Shown piece by piece: positions 33,244 to 45,778 of a DNA stretch of 64,000 nucleotides; position 1 is the first letter of the stretch; every line of letters starts with the position of its first letter. Origin of the DNA: Lentinus brumalis (lineage: Eukaryota > Basidiomycota > Agaricomycetes > Polyporales > Polyporaceae); the NCBI GenBank assembly GCA_001792895.1, contig MARA01000001.1:3658001-3722000 (forward strand), in the 5' to 3' direction. A model generated the notes under the pieces. That model saw nothing but the letters and a program-made list of their open reading frames with translations, was not told the origin of the DNA and did not search any database. Both the position numbers and the translations under genes were made by a program.

Positions 33244-33524
33244 AGTACGTCCTTCTGGCACAGTCTTGTGTCGACTCTAGAGGTTCTCGCCACTCGAGCT
33301 ACTGAACTAGAGGCTAGCTTGCGAGCCTAACTCGAGCCGCAGGCGCACTAAGAGGCCCGTCCCAGTTCGAAGAACACACGCATACTTACACTACGAGCAG
33401 AAGGCGACGAGAGAGAGGGTGCAAGAGACGAATTCCATTGGTTCATTATGGCACATTAACAAACTACTACTACCTATGGCCTGACGAGAGACGGAAGCCC
33501 GACCACCAAACAAATACTACAAAC

Positions 33525-33660
33525 AGGCACAAGCACAAGCACAAAGCACAAAGCACAACCGTGAGCAGGACCGGAGGAGGAGGAGACCTCTGCTCTATTA
33601 CAACAGCATCGCGCGCGCGACGTATGTAGGGGGGAAGGGGGGGGGGTGGGGATGGGGGAT
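33525..33660. repeat. Simple-sequence tracts
   Basis: A (CACAAG/CACAAAG)n tract is at about 33528-33560 and G-rich runs (AGGGGGGGAAGG then ten or more G) at about 33630-33655, in the 3' flank of PTR2 copy B. Confidence 0.8.
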
Positions 33661-33917
33661 ATCCGATATCATCTTGGTTCTTGACGGGGTCGTAAGCAAG
33701 GGAGAGCAGACCAAACAGCAGCTACAGCACAGACGCGGCGGTGTGTACCGCGCCACCCGGGGAGGCGATTATGTAGATGCGCAAGGGGTACTACAGATGG
33801 GGCACGCGGAACGGGGAGCGGGGAACGAGGAGACGGGAGGAGGACGGGGGGTGGCGCGGGGAGGGAGGAGTCCAAGAGATAATGATAAACAAAAACGCGA
33901 GAGCGACGAGAACACGC

Positions 33918-36211
33918 TCAGTGCTTCTGGTCGTGCTTCTGGTCGTCGTAGTGCCCCTCGTCGAGGTTGTTCAGCTCCTCCTCCTGCGCGTCGAGGTGGC
34001 GGTACTGGAACCAGAAGATCGTGCCGGCCGCGAACGCGAGCACGGCCATCACGCCGTAGTTCCACACGAGCAGCGGGTCCGTCGAGAGCGGGACGAACGC
34101 CTCGCCGATCGCGGCCGAGATCGCGCTCATGAAGAGGAACACGGACATGACGAGCGAGCGCATGTTCTTCGGCGCCTTCGTGAACGCGTACTCGAGCCCC
34201 GTGATCGACGCGAAGATCTCCGAGAACGCGATGAGCACGTACGAGCCCGTCTGGATCCACACGTTCAGGTCGGACGTGAGCGGGTTCCCGTCGCCGTCCA
34301 CGCACGTCCCGACCTCGTACCCGCACGGGTTGCGCTTGTAGATGTAGTGCTGCACGACCGCCGTCCAGACCATCGCCGCCGCGCCCGTGTAGAAGCCGAG
34401 CGTGATACGCTTCAGCGGGGAGAAATTGAAACCCGCACGGCGGATTGCGGGGTAGATGAGCATGTCGCAGATCGGGATGAAGATGAGGAGTGCGAAGGGG
34501 TCGAGGTTGGAGAGGACGTCGTTGGGGATGCCGTTGGTGACCATCGTCGCGGCCTGCGAGGTCAAGTTGTTGTTCAGCTGGTTGTAGGTTAGCCCTGTCG
34601 TATGTGTCAGCGAACCGAACGGGTGAATACGCGGGTGATAGAGACGTACAGTAGATGGGGAACCACATGAAAACGCTGCACGCCTTGAAGCCACGCTTGA
34701 CCTCGTCAACCCACTGGTCATCGAAAGTCATCCAACCGGGGCGGGTCTCATCGTTGTAGTGGCTTGGCATCGCCTTCTCCCAGAAGCCCGGGGCGTTCAG
34801 CTGCTTCCAGGTAGTGACCGGATTCCACGACCACCGGCCCTTCGCCGCCTGGCGCCAGATACGAAGGGACTGAGAGAGAACCGAGCCGCTCGGTGGCGAG
34901 GTGTTGTACATGTTGCGACCGAAGAAGAGCACGATGGGGCACAGGCAGAACACGATGGTGGGGAGTGTGTACGCAAGCCAGAAGCCAACATACTGCAAGC
35001 GGGAAGTTCGTCAGGAAGCTGTGACTGACGAATGAAACTGAGATCGCACCTTCTCGGAGTAAGCCATCGTAATCTGACCGATGAGGGCACCGACGTTGAT
35101 GAACATGTAGAAGTACATGTAGATCTTCGATGTCGTCATGACGGGGTCGACGATGACACGCTCGCCACTTCTGGTGTGGCCGATGAACAGCTTGGTCCGC
35201 TTGTACTGCTCGGCGACGAGCGGCGAGATGTTCGCCTTGAAGCCTCCCGTACCCAAGCCCATAATGATGATCGCAATGAGGAAGCAAGCCAAAGAACCGT
35301 GGGAGTGCTCGATGACACCGGGGACAGCAGAAATGACGAGGAGGACGTGGCCGAAGAGCGCAATAGCAACGGAGACACACACGGTCTTGTAACGACCCCA
35401 TCGTGTGTCCGCAATGTATGCGCCGAAGAGAGGGATGACGTACACCCTGCATAGGCATCGTCAGATCACTGCATATAGCCCACGATTCGGGCAGGACGTA
35501 CCAGAAGGTGTTGAAAGTACCGATACCAGTGGATGCACGCTGGCCCATGCCGAGGGCACCAGCCTGCTTGATGTCTGCGCCAGTTCTGGAGCCTGCGGGA
35601 AGCGGTTGCTGGATGAAGTTGGTCTGCAAAACGATCGCCAGCAGTCAGCGTACGAACTTTCGATGGACACAGCATGAACAGTGACAAGTGTCTTGGGCCC
35701 GGATCGCATTCAAGGCGGCAAGACATGTGAGGAGGCGCTCGCCGCGGTGAGGCAATCCCGCTGCGCAGCTGATGTGGGTGCATATGTACGGGGTTCCGGG
35801 AGGGTGGCAATGAGGGAAAACATTGCTTGGCGTCTCACAGACAAAAGTCCGTCAAAGAAGTCAAGGAAGGAGTACTCACGAAGACGACGGTAGTACCGTA
35901 GTAGGAGAAGCGCTCCGCAAGCTCGCAAACCGCGATCACTGTGGATTGTGACAGCGTGTGAGTGTGGGTAGCATGCTAGGTCGCGAAGGGGGGCACTCAC
36001 GGTATGCGCTCCAGGGAACGGCGTCGGAGACGTGTCGGAGGGTGCGCTTCTCCTCGTCAGTGGGGAACTCGAGGCCGTCGTGGATGCCATCGAGCTCATG
36101 CTCGTGTGAGGAAGTGGAATGGCTGATTCCCTTCTTCTCGAGCTCGTACTCGACATGGTTTGCCTCTGCGAGGCCGGCGATGATGTCTCTGTCTGCCTGG
36201 AGACCGGCCAT
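33918..36211 (-). CDS. PTR2: POT/PTR2-family peptide transporter, copy B
   Basis: From ATG 36211 the protein reads MAGLQADRDIIAGLAEANHV, with ELAERFSYYGTTVVF, GAYIADTRWGRYKTV, GLGTGGFKANISPLVAEQY and the same twelve-TM layout and intron positions as copy A. It ends with a duplicated DQKH tail. Differences cluster in the N-terminal cytosolic part, some TM residues and the tail, while the loop NNNLTSQAATMVTNGIPNDV is identical. A TATA-like GATATAAAC at about 36370-36380 lies upstream in the transcribed direction. Together with 31845-32828 it forms the right arm of the inverted duplication. Functional divergence in substrate or regulation is possible but cannot be seen here. Confidence 0.93.
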
Positions 36212-36399
36212 GGTGTGCGCGTGCAAGGTACTCTGCCGGATGGAGGGGGCTGGGAGAGCGGTGGGGACGAGTCGCGAGGTGAGTCGGACAGCGTCGAGCA
36301 CGGGGGCGTGTGAGGGACTCGGGGGAAGAGTCGGGGAAAAGAGCCTGGCGGGGCGAAAACGGAAGGCATGGTTTATATCGGGGTGGGAGGCCATATGGT

Positions 36400-38630
36400 G
36401 CACGCTCTCGGGCGGACATCATTGGCTCAGAGCCAGGAACCGCTCACCGTCGCTGGGACATCATGCCCCCGCTATCGTCCCCACAGCTGCTCCTGCGCGT
36501 CGGCCGTGCTGGGTCCCCGGTGCTGAGGCGGGGCTCGGGATGCGCCGGCGGGCGACGCTCACTCAGCGCGACATCGGCCTCCTTCGGTGCGACTCGGCCA
36601 GCAGCCCCAGCAAGTTCACGCAAGCTCGAGACAAAATCCGTTGTGGCAAACCGTCCGCCCAAAATATTCGCTCGATCGCCTCCGATCGCCCACCCCGGAG
36701 CGCCCACCCGCCCGCCCCGCCGCGGCACGGCAAGCATCCCGCTCGCGTGCGCCCGCCCGCCCGCCGCCGCATAAACCACCGTTCGCGAGCAGCCGGCGTG
36801 CTCACCGCTGCCCGTGTCGTGTGCGCTGTCGCACTGATAAGCTTGGATGTTCCGGCTCCGCGTAGATAACACTTCGCGCAGCCCCGCTCCAGGCGTGCCT
36901 GGCTGCTCTGTTCAAGTCTATGCACCACCTTCTCCACTTTTCGCCAATCTCGCAGAACATTCACTCACTGACGCGAATCTAGGTACGGGGTTCGATAGCA
37001 CAACTGCGAGCCATCATGGTCTCGTGTCCGGACGCAGCGGTCTGGAAGCACGCCATGCCGTATCGGAGACCTTGAAGACCAACCGTCTCGACATGAGAGC
37101 TTCTTTCTATGTTCCTTGGCATGTCTAAGTCTTGGTTTCGTCCACGGCCTGCACGGACTCCATCACATGCACACAGAGCGCACAGGAGTTGCGCTGAAAG
37201 CCTCGAGGCACGTACTCTCTCCATCATGCTGTCACTATCTGCCAAGCATCCCGCCAGCGGCGCGCTCCTCGAGGACTTCCAGGTTCGCATGTTCACACCC
37301 ACGTCAATTGAGAAGAACCATATCCACCTTCTGGTTGCTGGAGCTGTGCCTAGGAGTGACGAATCTGCTGTGCAGCCCATTGTTCCTCTCGCTTCGACAT
37401 TCGCATGCACGCGTCCCGATCGAAGTGGAAATCACAGCCGTGCACGAAGTACTTCGATGGTCTGAAGCTTCGTTGCCACCATCTTCCAACTGGCGGTGGA
37501 TGCAATAGCTAAGCGCACCGGCAGTCGCGTCTGCGAACTGCTCGGCGGGCTCGAGGCTCCGAGCTCCAGCAGCTGTCCATTGACAGTACTAGTCTGCTCA
37601 CTGGCATGATGCATGCTCCGACAAAGGCGCGGCAAGTCGACTACTGTATGTATTGATAGCTCCTCATCGCGGTGGATAACCCCACGCTCCTCCTCAGGCC
37701 TCAGGCCCTCAGCGTCAGGAGCATTCTCCATGCTTCCACCATGTACAGTACAGTACTCCCGAGCGTCGACATTGATACTAATAATATCCTCCCCACTGGT
37801 GAGGAGTTCAGCCGTGTCTGTCCGCGTTCTCACTACATGTCGTAAGACGTAACGTCATTTGAACCACTCGTGACGGCGGCGCCACGTTCTCCAACAGACG
37901 CTACTAAGTACTGTTACTAGGCTGCTACTACTTAGCAGCTGTCTGCAGGACTCGCTGAAGACAGCCGTATACATACTTACCACTGTGCGTTCGGAATGGG
38001 ACAGCATGTCGGAAGCTGTCGGAAGGTGGCATAAGTATCTCCAGCGTACTTATCACATGAATCTCTCTCCTGCCATCGGGACCGCCGGCCGCTCGAGGTG
38101 CGTTGAAAGCCGTAACCTCATACCTCAGGCTCCTCATAAGTAGTTAATGTGTATTACTACAGATTACTACGCATCGCATGCGTTCTTTCAACCGGTTCTG
38201 CTGCGAGAGTCAGCGAGACCCTGCGAGACCGCTTGCTTGCGGCTTACGGTCCTGCGTTACCGCCGCCGCCCCCCCCCACCAACCTGAGGCCCGAGGCAGC
38301 GTTACGCCGATCGAAAGTCCTCGAATCTCGATCGCGCACTCGGAAACGATACTCCATCCGGGCGCCTGTCGCCTGTCGCGGTCAATCTTACTTGCCGGAT
38401 GCGGCGTTTCAGATACTCAACGCCGTGGCGCCACGATCGCGTCGCGGCGTATACGTTGCGCCGCGGATGCTTCAGCATGCCTGCCGGCAGTATAATAATA
38501 AACATACATACATACGTACGTGTTGCGCAGTGCGCACTCTGGCGTGCTTTTGAGATTGTATGTGTGCATGTGGCGCAACAGGTCGCGATGTTGGAGCCTG
38601 GAGGATGTCACCTGGTTGACTCGTGGTGAC
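36400..38630. other. About 2.2 kb without a supported gene
   Basis: 36.4-36.8 kb is very GC-rich with CCCGCC-type runs, probably promoter or CpG-rich upstream DNA of PTR2 copy B. 36.85-38.6 kb contains short frames on both strands, none with recognisable motifs. A small (ACAT)n/ACGT tract is at 38505-38522 and an eight-C run near 38267-38275. Confidence 0.4.
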
Positions 38631-41600
38631 TCATGCGAGCATGCGCGAACGGTCGTACTCCTCCCTCCACTGCTCGAACCCCTCGAGCGGGACCTCGCCG
38701 CAAAGGTCAGCCACCACTCTTCGCAGCTCGTTCAGCGTCTGAGCCCCGAACGACAATCAGCGTGTGCACCGTCAGAGCAGCGCAGAGGATAGAATAGAAG
38801 ACTCACCGACGCCATGTTCAGGACGGCGACGACCGCCGTGGCGTAGAACATGTATTCGTAGCTGCCGATGGACTGCCGCAGCGCCTTGCGCGAGTTCGAG
38901 TGGGAGGCGGACACCGCGCCCGAGTTGGAGACGAAGGCGTAGCCGCTGTGGTACTGGAGGCGGTCCGCAAGGTTTTTGCACTGAGCCGCGTGCAGTGGCT
39001 CGCCTGTGCGGAGGGATTGCGAGAGGACGAAGAACATGGAGACCACGTCGCTGATCTGTGGACAGTACCAAGAGTCAGTCGTCGCGATAGAGAGAGAGGC
39101 ACAAGCCGAGCGGGACGCACGAAGTGAGGGTTGAGCACAAAGGTATGCGGTAGGGTAGTCTTCCTCAGGTCCGGGTCCATGTTGACCAACGCACCAGCCA
39201 TCTACGGAGCCGCAGCAGGTCAGCCGTGAGTACAGCGATGGGCCTGAGACAAGAACGACGCACCAGGATCAAGCTACCGAGCATATCGTTCTCCAACTCA
39301 ACCAGCTGGTTGTAATCTTCGAACGCCCACGCGCCGCGGATGCTGCCCTCCCACTTGGACATCACCGTCCGCACGCGCAGATCCTGCAGCTGCTCCGCGA
39401 TACTAATGACCTTCTCGCGAAGCTGCGGAGACCATACCCGGTTCGCTGACGCGCCCTTCTGCTGCCGTGCTGCCTCGAACGGCTCTCCTGCACTCAGCCA
39501 CAGAGACGTGATATGCGAGTAAAGGTAGGAGATGCCCGAGATGACCGCGGCGTTCCGCAGTCGAACGGCTTTCCGTCCTGACTTTGGAGGGAACATCATG
39601 AGGATGAACGAGGCAGCGCAACCTTTCGTGGTGTGCTTGGTGAGACGCCGACGAAATCCGGTATACAGTCGCACGACGTACCGATCATGACCAGTAGCCA
39701 ACGTCTCCAGGTAACTTGCCAGCCCATGCCGACGTTCACGAGCACTCCGGCCAAGTTGCCGTCGATCCAAGAGTAACCGACGACGAGAACGAACGTTGCC
39801 TGCGCCTCGGCATTAGCAATCTATCTGGGTCACGGACGATGGTATGTGTACCCACCCCCGTCATGAGGATTCCGACGAGATACTGAGGAGGCGCGTAGAT
39901 ACGGAGGAAGACGAGGGGCAGCAGGAAGGCTCCCGTGATTGCGGCCAGACCGTACGGGTTTCCGGTCCCATGGCCCGCTCCTGCATGCGACGGTAGTCAG
40001 ATATATATGCTGCATGCCGGAAGCCGGAAAGGTGTACGCACCGATGTACCAGCAAACCATTCCGAAGAGTGCTCCGACGAACGTTCCACCTATACGCATA
40101 ACGTAACTGCCCAACTCGTCGATATCATGGATTATCTGCATACGAGGGAAGACACGTACTTGAACACTTGGTCGGACGCGTAGATGTTCATTGTTGTCTG
40201 CGCCATGATAAGAGCCCTATATCGCCCGTTAGACCATGACCACGTCATGTTTCAGGACACTACGTACCATACGCCCCGCTGTGCGTACACGAAGTGCGCG
40301 GTGGGCCTGACCACTTGTGGGATCCACAGAGCGATCGTGACCAAGACGTAGCGAAAGGTGAACTGCATAACTTCGATCTCAGTCCTGCAATTTCGCACTC
40401 ACCACGCTAGGACTCACCAGAGCCTCAGGGGTCTTTGTCCATTTGTACACCCTGTGAATGACATTCGCAACTCGCTGCAGGATGTTCTGCGGCGGCCTAC
40501 TGTCCGGGTCCAGCTCTGCAACGTAGCCGTCAGTGTGGTCATCAACTGCTGACGTCGCAGTCGACCTACTGTATCTCCTGACGTCCTCCGACTGAACGTC
40601 CTCATCCTTCTGCGCGTCCTCGCCGACGGCATCTTCCCCAGACCCTCTTCCAGAGCGCAACACCTTCCCGATTGCCCGAAGACCCTTCGGCGCCCACAAC
40701 CTGGCCTTCCTGCGCTTCGCTGCAGTGTGGCTGACGTTCTCCGCGAGCGCCACGATGCCGTTGCTCACCGCCGTCAGATTCGCCGTGAACACGAACGCCA
40801 AGTACAGCGACCGCAGCGGGACGACCTTGAGCAGACCTGCGTCCGCTTGTTCGAACAAATGCTGATACGGCTGCAGAAGGAGGAGCCGCTTGTCGTCCTT
40901 GAAGTCCTCCATGGCAGTACGAAGGGCAGAGAGCGCCCTGTCGAGCTCGAGGAGACGAGCGTCCTGTTCGCTGTGACTGCGCTTGTATCGCTTCGTGTTG
41001 ACAGCGACGATGAGCTCCTTGAGTGCACCGAGTACTGCAATACCAGCGTTTCGGACGTCTGCCGTCGCCTCGCGGATGGTTGGCAGGATGTCAACGAGAC
41101 GCACATGATGTTTTGTCTCCGCAGCGATGTTGCGCTCTCGGAACTGGCGAAGCAAGTAGGTGTCGCCGATAGTGGTCCCGCTTGCCACAGAGTCACCGTC
41201 AGATTGCGTGTCGTCTTCCTTCGGAGGGTCCGCTAGAGTCATAGGATGGGCCATCATCTTCACGAACCCATTGAGAGAGCCTGTTTGATATTGAGCACAT
41301 ACAACACTGATGACTGAGAGAAGCGGACTGACCCAGACGCGAAGCGAGTATCTGTATGGGTTCAAGCATCTCCTGCACGTCGTCCCCGTTCCATCTTCCC
41401 CAGGTGAACTCGAGGTTCAGCATCTGCTTCTGCGACATCACTGTCCGTGCGAGCCAGTCAGATTCTTCGGCGAGTACGGGTATCGCGGTACTCACGTTGC
41501 TGGAGCTGCGTTAACATCCCTACACGAGCCATCGTAGCCTTGGTGGCAAGCGGAGATCCTGGACCGACGTCATGCGGGTCAGAACCCAAGACGTCTCCTT

Positions 41601-42674
41601 GCAGTGCCAATACATCCTTCAACTTGTCCAGCAGCTGGGCAGAGGAACCAAGATATGAATGGTTTAGGGTCTCTGGGAACGCGAACGTGATGAAAATGAC
41701 TGCAATCGCGATGTAGCACGCAACTGCAGTTAGCATGGAATTGAGGAGGGTGTACTGCGCGAAGGGAAAAAGTGGACCATAACTCTGTTCGTGTAGGGAG
41801 TCAATTCACGCTCTCGAAGCTGCAGAACGAACTTACGCAGAAGATGTCTATCGCGATAGTCCCAAACACGCTCATGAGGGTGAGCTTCGGCGCGTATGCC
41901 CGTATCAAGGCGAACAGGAAACACCCAAAGCCGAGGAAGACGCCATAAACCACTGTAGAACTGAAGATCGATGAGTTCCCAACGTGTACTTCACGAAGGA
42001 GGCCCAAGGGGCGCATACCGGGTATCCAGGAAATCTCCGTTGAAGATAGCGACCTGGTATAGCGCGTCCGGGTTTGCCATGCCAGCAGTACTGTAAGAGA
42101 GTGAACCTTGACTCTGCTCCGCTCAATTTAGAACCGTACCTCTGTGCTTCCTTCTGCAGAGTTTGCTTGAGCAACGTCTGGTCGCGTGCAGCTAGTGCTG
42201 CCGCCATCCCCGCACAAGATATGGCCCAGCCCAATGCAATACCGAGGACGAGGGTGGTCACAGTCTTTTGCCACAGTCAGTAACGTACCCCTCCCTGGCG
42301 CGCAGCGGGAATGGTAGGCGGAAAGGGATAGCAACTCACAATCATGAATATTTGGACGGGCATGTTCGGTGGCAGCATGATACTCAAGAGTAGCGCGAAG
42401 AATGCCCTAATGTGCACCCGCCGCCTGAGCCAAGAATCCGGACAGAGAATGCTTGCACTCACGTATTACCCAGCGTGGCCAAGGACTTGTCAGGTAGCAT
42501 GATTACAAGACACACCCATGTCACCGCCCAGCACCTCAGCAGCACCTTCCAGGACTTCCAGGAGCGCAAATTCGACGAGACCCATGGCGGTAGTGTATCC
42601 CAGAGACTAGACGGCTTCTTGTCTACGAGTGAAGAGGGTATGCTTCTTTCATTCTGTGTCTTCTCGCTGGACAT
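38631..42674 (-). CDS. Fusaric-acid-resistance-type / aromatic acid exporter-like membrane protein
   Basis: A large multi-exon gene starts MSSEKTQNERSIPSSLVDKK with SNLRSWKSWKVLLRCWAVTW. The N-terminal six-TM block follows (AFFALLLSIMLPPNMPVQIF; TTLVLGIALGWAISCAGMAA; VYGVFLGFGCFLFALIRAY; CYIAIAVIFITFAFPE), then a cytosolic helical region with a disordered acidic insert. The second FUSC-type membrane block comes next (LFTFRYVLVTIALWIPQVV; YVMRIGGTFVGALFGMVCWY; ILMTGATFVLVVGYSW; WLLVMIGCAASFILMMFPP). The final cytosolic helical domain ends REEYDRSRMLA, with stop at 38631-38633. The architecture matches the fungal 'ER transporter 6TM N-terminal plus FUSC-like' proteins, related to bacterial exporters of aromatic acids. 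A role in toxin or weak-acid export is inference. About fifteen short introns are present, not all placed to the base. Confidence 0.8.
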
Positions 42675-43294
42675 GTTCGCAGCGGCAAGATAGGAAGCGT
42701 AGGGAAGGTCCCCGCTGTGGCCAAGTTGACTGCGAGATCCTAGAGCAGTTTGCCGTGGTGCGAGACGTCAAAGCGTGGCGTTCAGGAGATGCTGGTGAGG
42801 GCCCTTTGAACGAAGGACTCCGAGGAGGACTGTATTTTGTAAGTACCATTCGTCCTGTCAACCTCCGCCCCGGCTGACCACGTTCGATGACGTATCCGGA
42901 CGACTCACACAGTAGACAGGGTTTCTTCGGAAGAAAGGCCCGCGGCGGGAGGAAAGAGAAACGGAGCCCGAAGATGCGTGAATCATGATGTTATTCGGAG
43001 AGTCAACGTTGTGTGCGCGCGCGACGGCCTCGGGATACTGGGCGCCCGAGACCTCCGCCAAACGTCATCAACCGCAAATCATATCCCAGTGCCACTGTCA
43101 CTAGCTTTCCCTTGGACTGTCTTCGAACGTACGGTGTGTGCGAGTGTCATTAGCTGCAGCGAGTCAGAATGTATCCCCATACATGTCCGCCAAACGAAAT
43201 CCGTAGGCCTGACAGCTCTTGAACAGGCTCGCTAAGCACAACGCAACAGACAGGTATCACCACCGCTAGAGGAGCACTCGCAATTCACTTAGCA
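42675..43294. other. Intergenic with duplicated flank
   Basis: No gene is seen. The part 42960-43100 (GCGTGAATCATGATG...GACGGCCTCGGGAT...CCCGAGACCTCCGCCAA) is repeated at about 44650-44790, marking the downstream flank of the two APH-like genes. Confidence 0.6.
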
Positions 43295-44094
43295 CTAGAA
43301 CATACCAATCATATGCTTCGACAATTCGCAGTCTATCCGATAGTCCTCTTCGTGCTCGCGCCCCACAACGTCCTTCATCCCCTCGACCCAGTTCGTGTTC
43401 TTCTTGGGGAAGCCGGGGTACCAGAGCGCCTTCACCAGCTCCCAATGTTCCGGGTACCAGCCTGACTCCTCCCAGTCGATGATCGCGACGACGCGATGGC
43501 CCTGGACGAGGATATTCCGCGGGGCGAGGTCGCCATGTGTGAACACGATGCGATGGTCGTCCCGCATGCGCGCGCGTATACGCGGCAGCAGTGACGGGTC
43601 CATGAAGGGCTCTGCCACCTCGACGACGCAGTCGTTGAAGGCGGCCTCGTTGGCGAAGGGCCCGAGGGGACGCCCGGAGGTGATGCGACCGTCCCTCAGT
43701 GCCTTGTTGTAGAGCGAGCAGACGGCGCCCGGGGGAACGCACGGTGGCGGTTGCAGTTTCCGCAACTGCTGGATGTAGTCACGTAGTTGGTCGAGCACGA
43801 GCGACTGCTGTTCTGCGGACATGTCGACCCACTTGAACTGCAGCTCGTCTCCTCGGACGTCTTCCATCAACGTATATGTGCGACCGAAGCCGCGGCGGAT
43901 ATATACACGCGAGGGACTGGAATTGTGGTATGCTTGCGGACGAAACGAAGGGTGTCTGCTTCTGCGCCAGCGTTATCTTTCCCGATCTTGAGGACGAGAC
44001 GGAAGGGAAGGAACATGACACGCCCCAATGAGTCTGGGTCATGCCATTGTCGGCATAGAAGATAGACTTCGAAGAGCAGGGCGAGAAAACCCAT
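43295..44094 (-). CDS. APH-like kinase, copy 1 (frame broken by one base)
   Basis: ATG 44094 opens MGFLALLFEVYLLCRQWHDP, then VMFLPFRLVLKIGKDNAGAE and FVRKHTTIPVPRVYIS. Here the frame is lost because GG at 43894-43895 replaces the GGG of copy 2. In the other frame the gene continues LMEDVRGDELQFKWVDMSAE, the Brenner-type catalytic loop FTHGDLAPRNILV, the metal-binding IIDWEESGWYPEHWE, and a stop at 43295. This is the fungal aminoglycoside-phosphotransferase-like (APH/choline-kinase fold) family, usually numerous in mushrooms and of unknown small-molecule substrate. Apart from the one-base gap it is as well conserved as copy 2, so it is either a very young pseudogene or a sequence error. Confidence 0.7.
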
Positions 44095-44226
44095 TATCTC
44101 CCCGTCTGAGCAGGGCAGTCTATGTGACAGCAAGGGAGTTGTCGGTCGGATGCGGACGTCGAGGAGTGGTGATTGTGAATAAGTCGGTGTGTGGCTCGCG
44201 TGTTGCTCAGGTGTCAGTTGAACGTC

Positions 44227-44640
44227 AGGCGGGCCCACGGTGTTTGTGTCTGCCCATTGTTCTTTTTGTACAAGGGTGCGATCCTTGTTCCCTCACGCAT
44301 GAGCGCTGAGCGCCTGCCAGAGGGTAACTAAAGCCTAATTCAATGGGCATCGCGGAGGACTTACATAAGAATGTTGGGTACATACTGCCTTTGAGCTTCA
44401 GGGTCGGCGCGTCGTCCTCACAGATTGTTCAGGTGTCTTGTTGTCCAAAGGAGAGGATGTCAGATATCGAAGTGAGAGGAGAACTGCTCAAAGGCGAACA
44501 TACCCTGTACTTACTAGGGAGTCACGCTGTTCCTCGTCGAAGCTCCTCTGATCCCATAGCAGGCAAAGCCGTAATCTCTAGCTGAACCTACACGAAGACA
44601 ACGCGTGAGCATGCCATGTGAGATAGATCGAATAGAAAGG
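44227..44640. repeat. Dispersed repeat R, copy 1 (contains GST-derived fragment)
   Basis: It starts GCGGGCCCACGGTGTTTGTG and shares most of its length with 47038-47425, including the words TGCCTTTGAGCTTC, CTCACAGATTG, TTGTTGTCCAAAGGAG, GAAGTGAGAGGAGA, GGCGAACATACCCT, AAGCTCCTCTGAT and GATAGATCGAA. The part 44270-44365 matches the GST coding sequence near 49812-49895. Confidence 0.85.
44270..44365 (+). pseudogene. GST fragment 1
   Basis: CCTCACGCATGAGCGC...GCGCCTGCCAGAG...AAAGCCTAATTCAATGGGCATCGCGGAGGAC corresponds to GST positions about 49828-49893 (CCTCACGCATGAGCGCCTGC...CATCGCGGAGGAC). Insertions and stops exclude function. Confidence 0.8.
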
Positions 44641-44977
44641 CACCTATGAACGCATGAATCATGATGTTTTATGAAGAGCGTTTGAGTCTTTGAGACAACG
44701 TCTGCGCGACGGCGTCGGGATCGATATCCCGAGACCTCCGCCAAGCTTCATCAACTGCAGATCAACATCCCACTTTCACTTTGAACGGTGGGTACGAGAA
44801 CCTGACTCTGTGCAATTGAGTATGTAGGTAACTGCAGCGAGTCAATTCGTATCCCCAAATAACAAGATGAATGCTATCCCCATACATGTCTGATATAGAG
44901 GATCCATGGGCTGACGTATCCTCGTGAGTGGCACAGGTAGTATACACCACTGTTGGAGATGTATCACAGGCAGTTCA

Positions 44978-45778
44978 CTAGAACGCACCAACCAAATGAT
45001 CAGACAACTCGCAGTCTGTCCGATAGTCCGCTTCGTGCTCGCGCCCCACAACGTCCTTCATCCCCTCTACCCAGCTCGTGTTCTTCTTGGGGAAGCCAGG
45101 GTACCAGAGCGCTTTGACCAGCTCCCAGTGTTCCGGGTACCATCCCGATTCCTCCCAGTCGATGATTGCGACGACGCGATGACCCTGAACGAGAATGTTC
45201 CGCGGGGCGAGGTCGCCATGTGTGAACACGATGCGATGGTCGTCCCGCATGCGCGCGCGTATACGCGGCAGCAGCAGAGGGTCCATGAAGGGTTCTGACG
45301 TCTCGACGACGCGATCGTTGAATGCGGCCTCGTTGGCGAAGGGCCCGAGGGGACCCCCCGAGGTGATGCGACTGTCCCTCAGGGCTTTGTTGTAGAGCGA
45401 GCAGACGGCGCCCGGGGGAACGCACGGTGGCGGTTGCAGTTTCCGCAACTGCTGGATGTAGTCACGTAGTTGGTCGAGCACGAGCGACTGCTGTTCTGCG
45501 GACATGTCCACCCACATGAACTGCAGCTCGTCTCCTCGGACGTCCTCCATCAGGGTATATGTGCGACCGAAGCCGCGGGCGGATATATACACGCGAGGGA
45601 CGGGAATTGTGGTATGCTTGCGGACGAAACGAAGGGTGTCTGCTTCTGCGCCAGCGCTATCTTTCCCGATCTTGAGGACGAGACGGAAGGGAAGGAACAT
45701 GACACGCCCCAATGAGTCTGGGTCATGCCATTGTCGGCATAGAAGATAGAATTCGAAGAGCAGGGCGAGAACCCCCAT
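44978..45778 (-). CDS. APH-like kinase, copy 2 (intact tandem duplicate)
   Basis: It starts at ATG 45778 (MGVLALLFEFYLLCRQWHDP) and is uninterrupted to the stop at 44978 (ELSDHLVGAF). It carries LVLKIGKDSAGAEADTLRFV, YISARGFGRTYTLMEDVRGD, FTHGDLAPRNILV and IIDWEESGWYPEHWELVKAL. These are the nucleotide-positioning loop, catalytic Asp/Asn and metal-binding Asp of the APH fold. It is nearly identical to copy 1 over the core and diverges at the last five residues, so the duplication ended near the 3' end or was followed by local change. The open frame runs further upstream to about 46030 without an ATG, so the chosen start is the shared Met. Confidence 0.85.
   Translation of the reverse strand: MGVLALLFEFYLLCRQWHDPDSLGRVMFLPFRLVLKIGKDSAGAEADTLRFVRKHTTIPVPRVYISARGFGRTYTLMEDVRGDELQFMWVDMSAEQQSLVLDQLRDYIQQLRKLQPPPCVPPGAVCSLYNKALRDSRITSGGPLGPFANEAAFNDRVVETSEPFMDPLLLPRIRARMRDDHRIVFTHGDLAPRNILVQGHRVVAIIDWEESGWYPEHWELVKALWYPGFPKKNTSWVEGMKDVVGREHEADYRTDCELSDHLVGAF

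Noticed and set aside
37432..37833. 133-codon minus-strand frame upstream of the membrane transporter
   Set aside because: No motif, no continuation across plausible introns, and low-complexity runs only.
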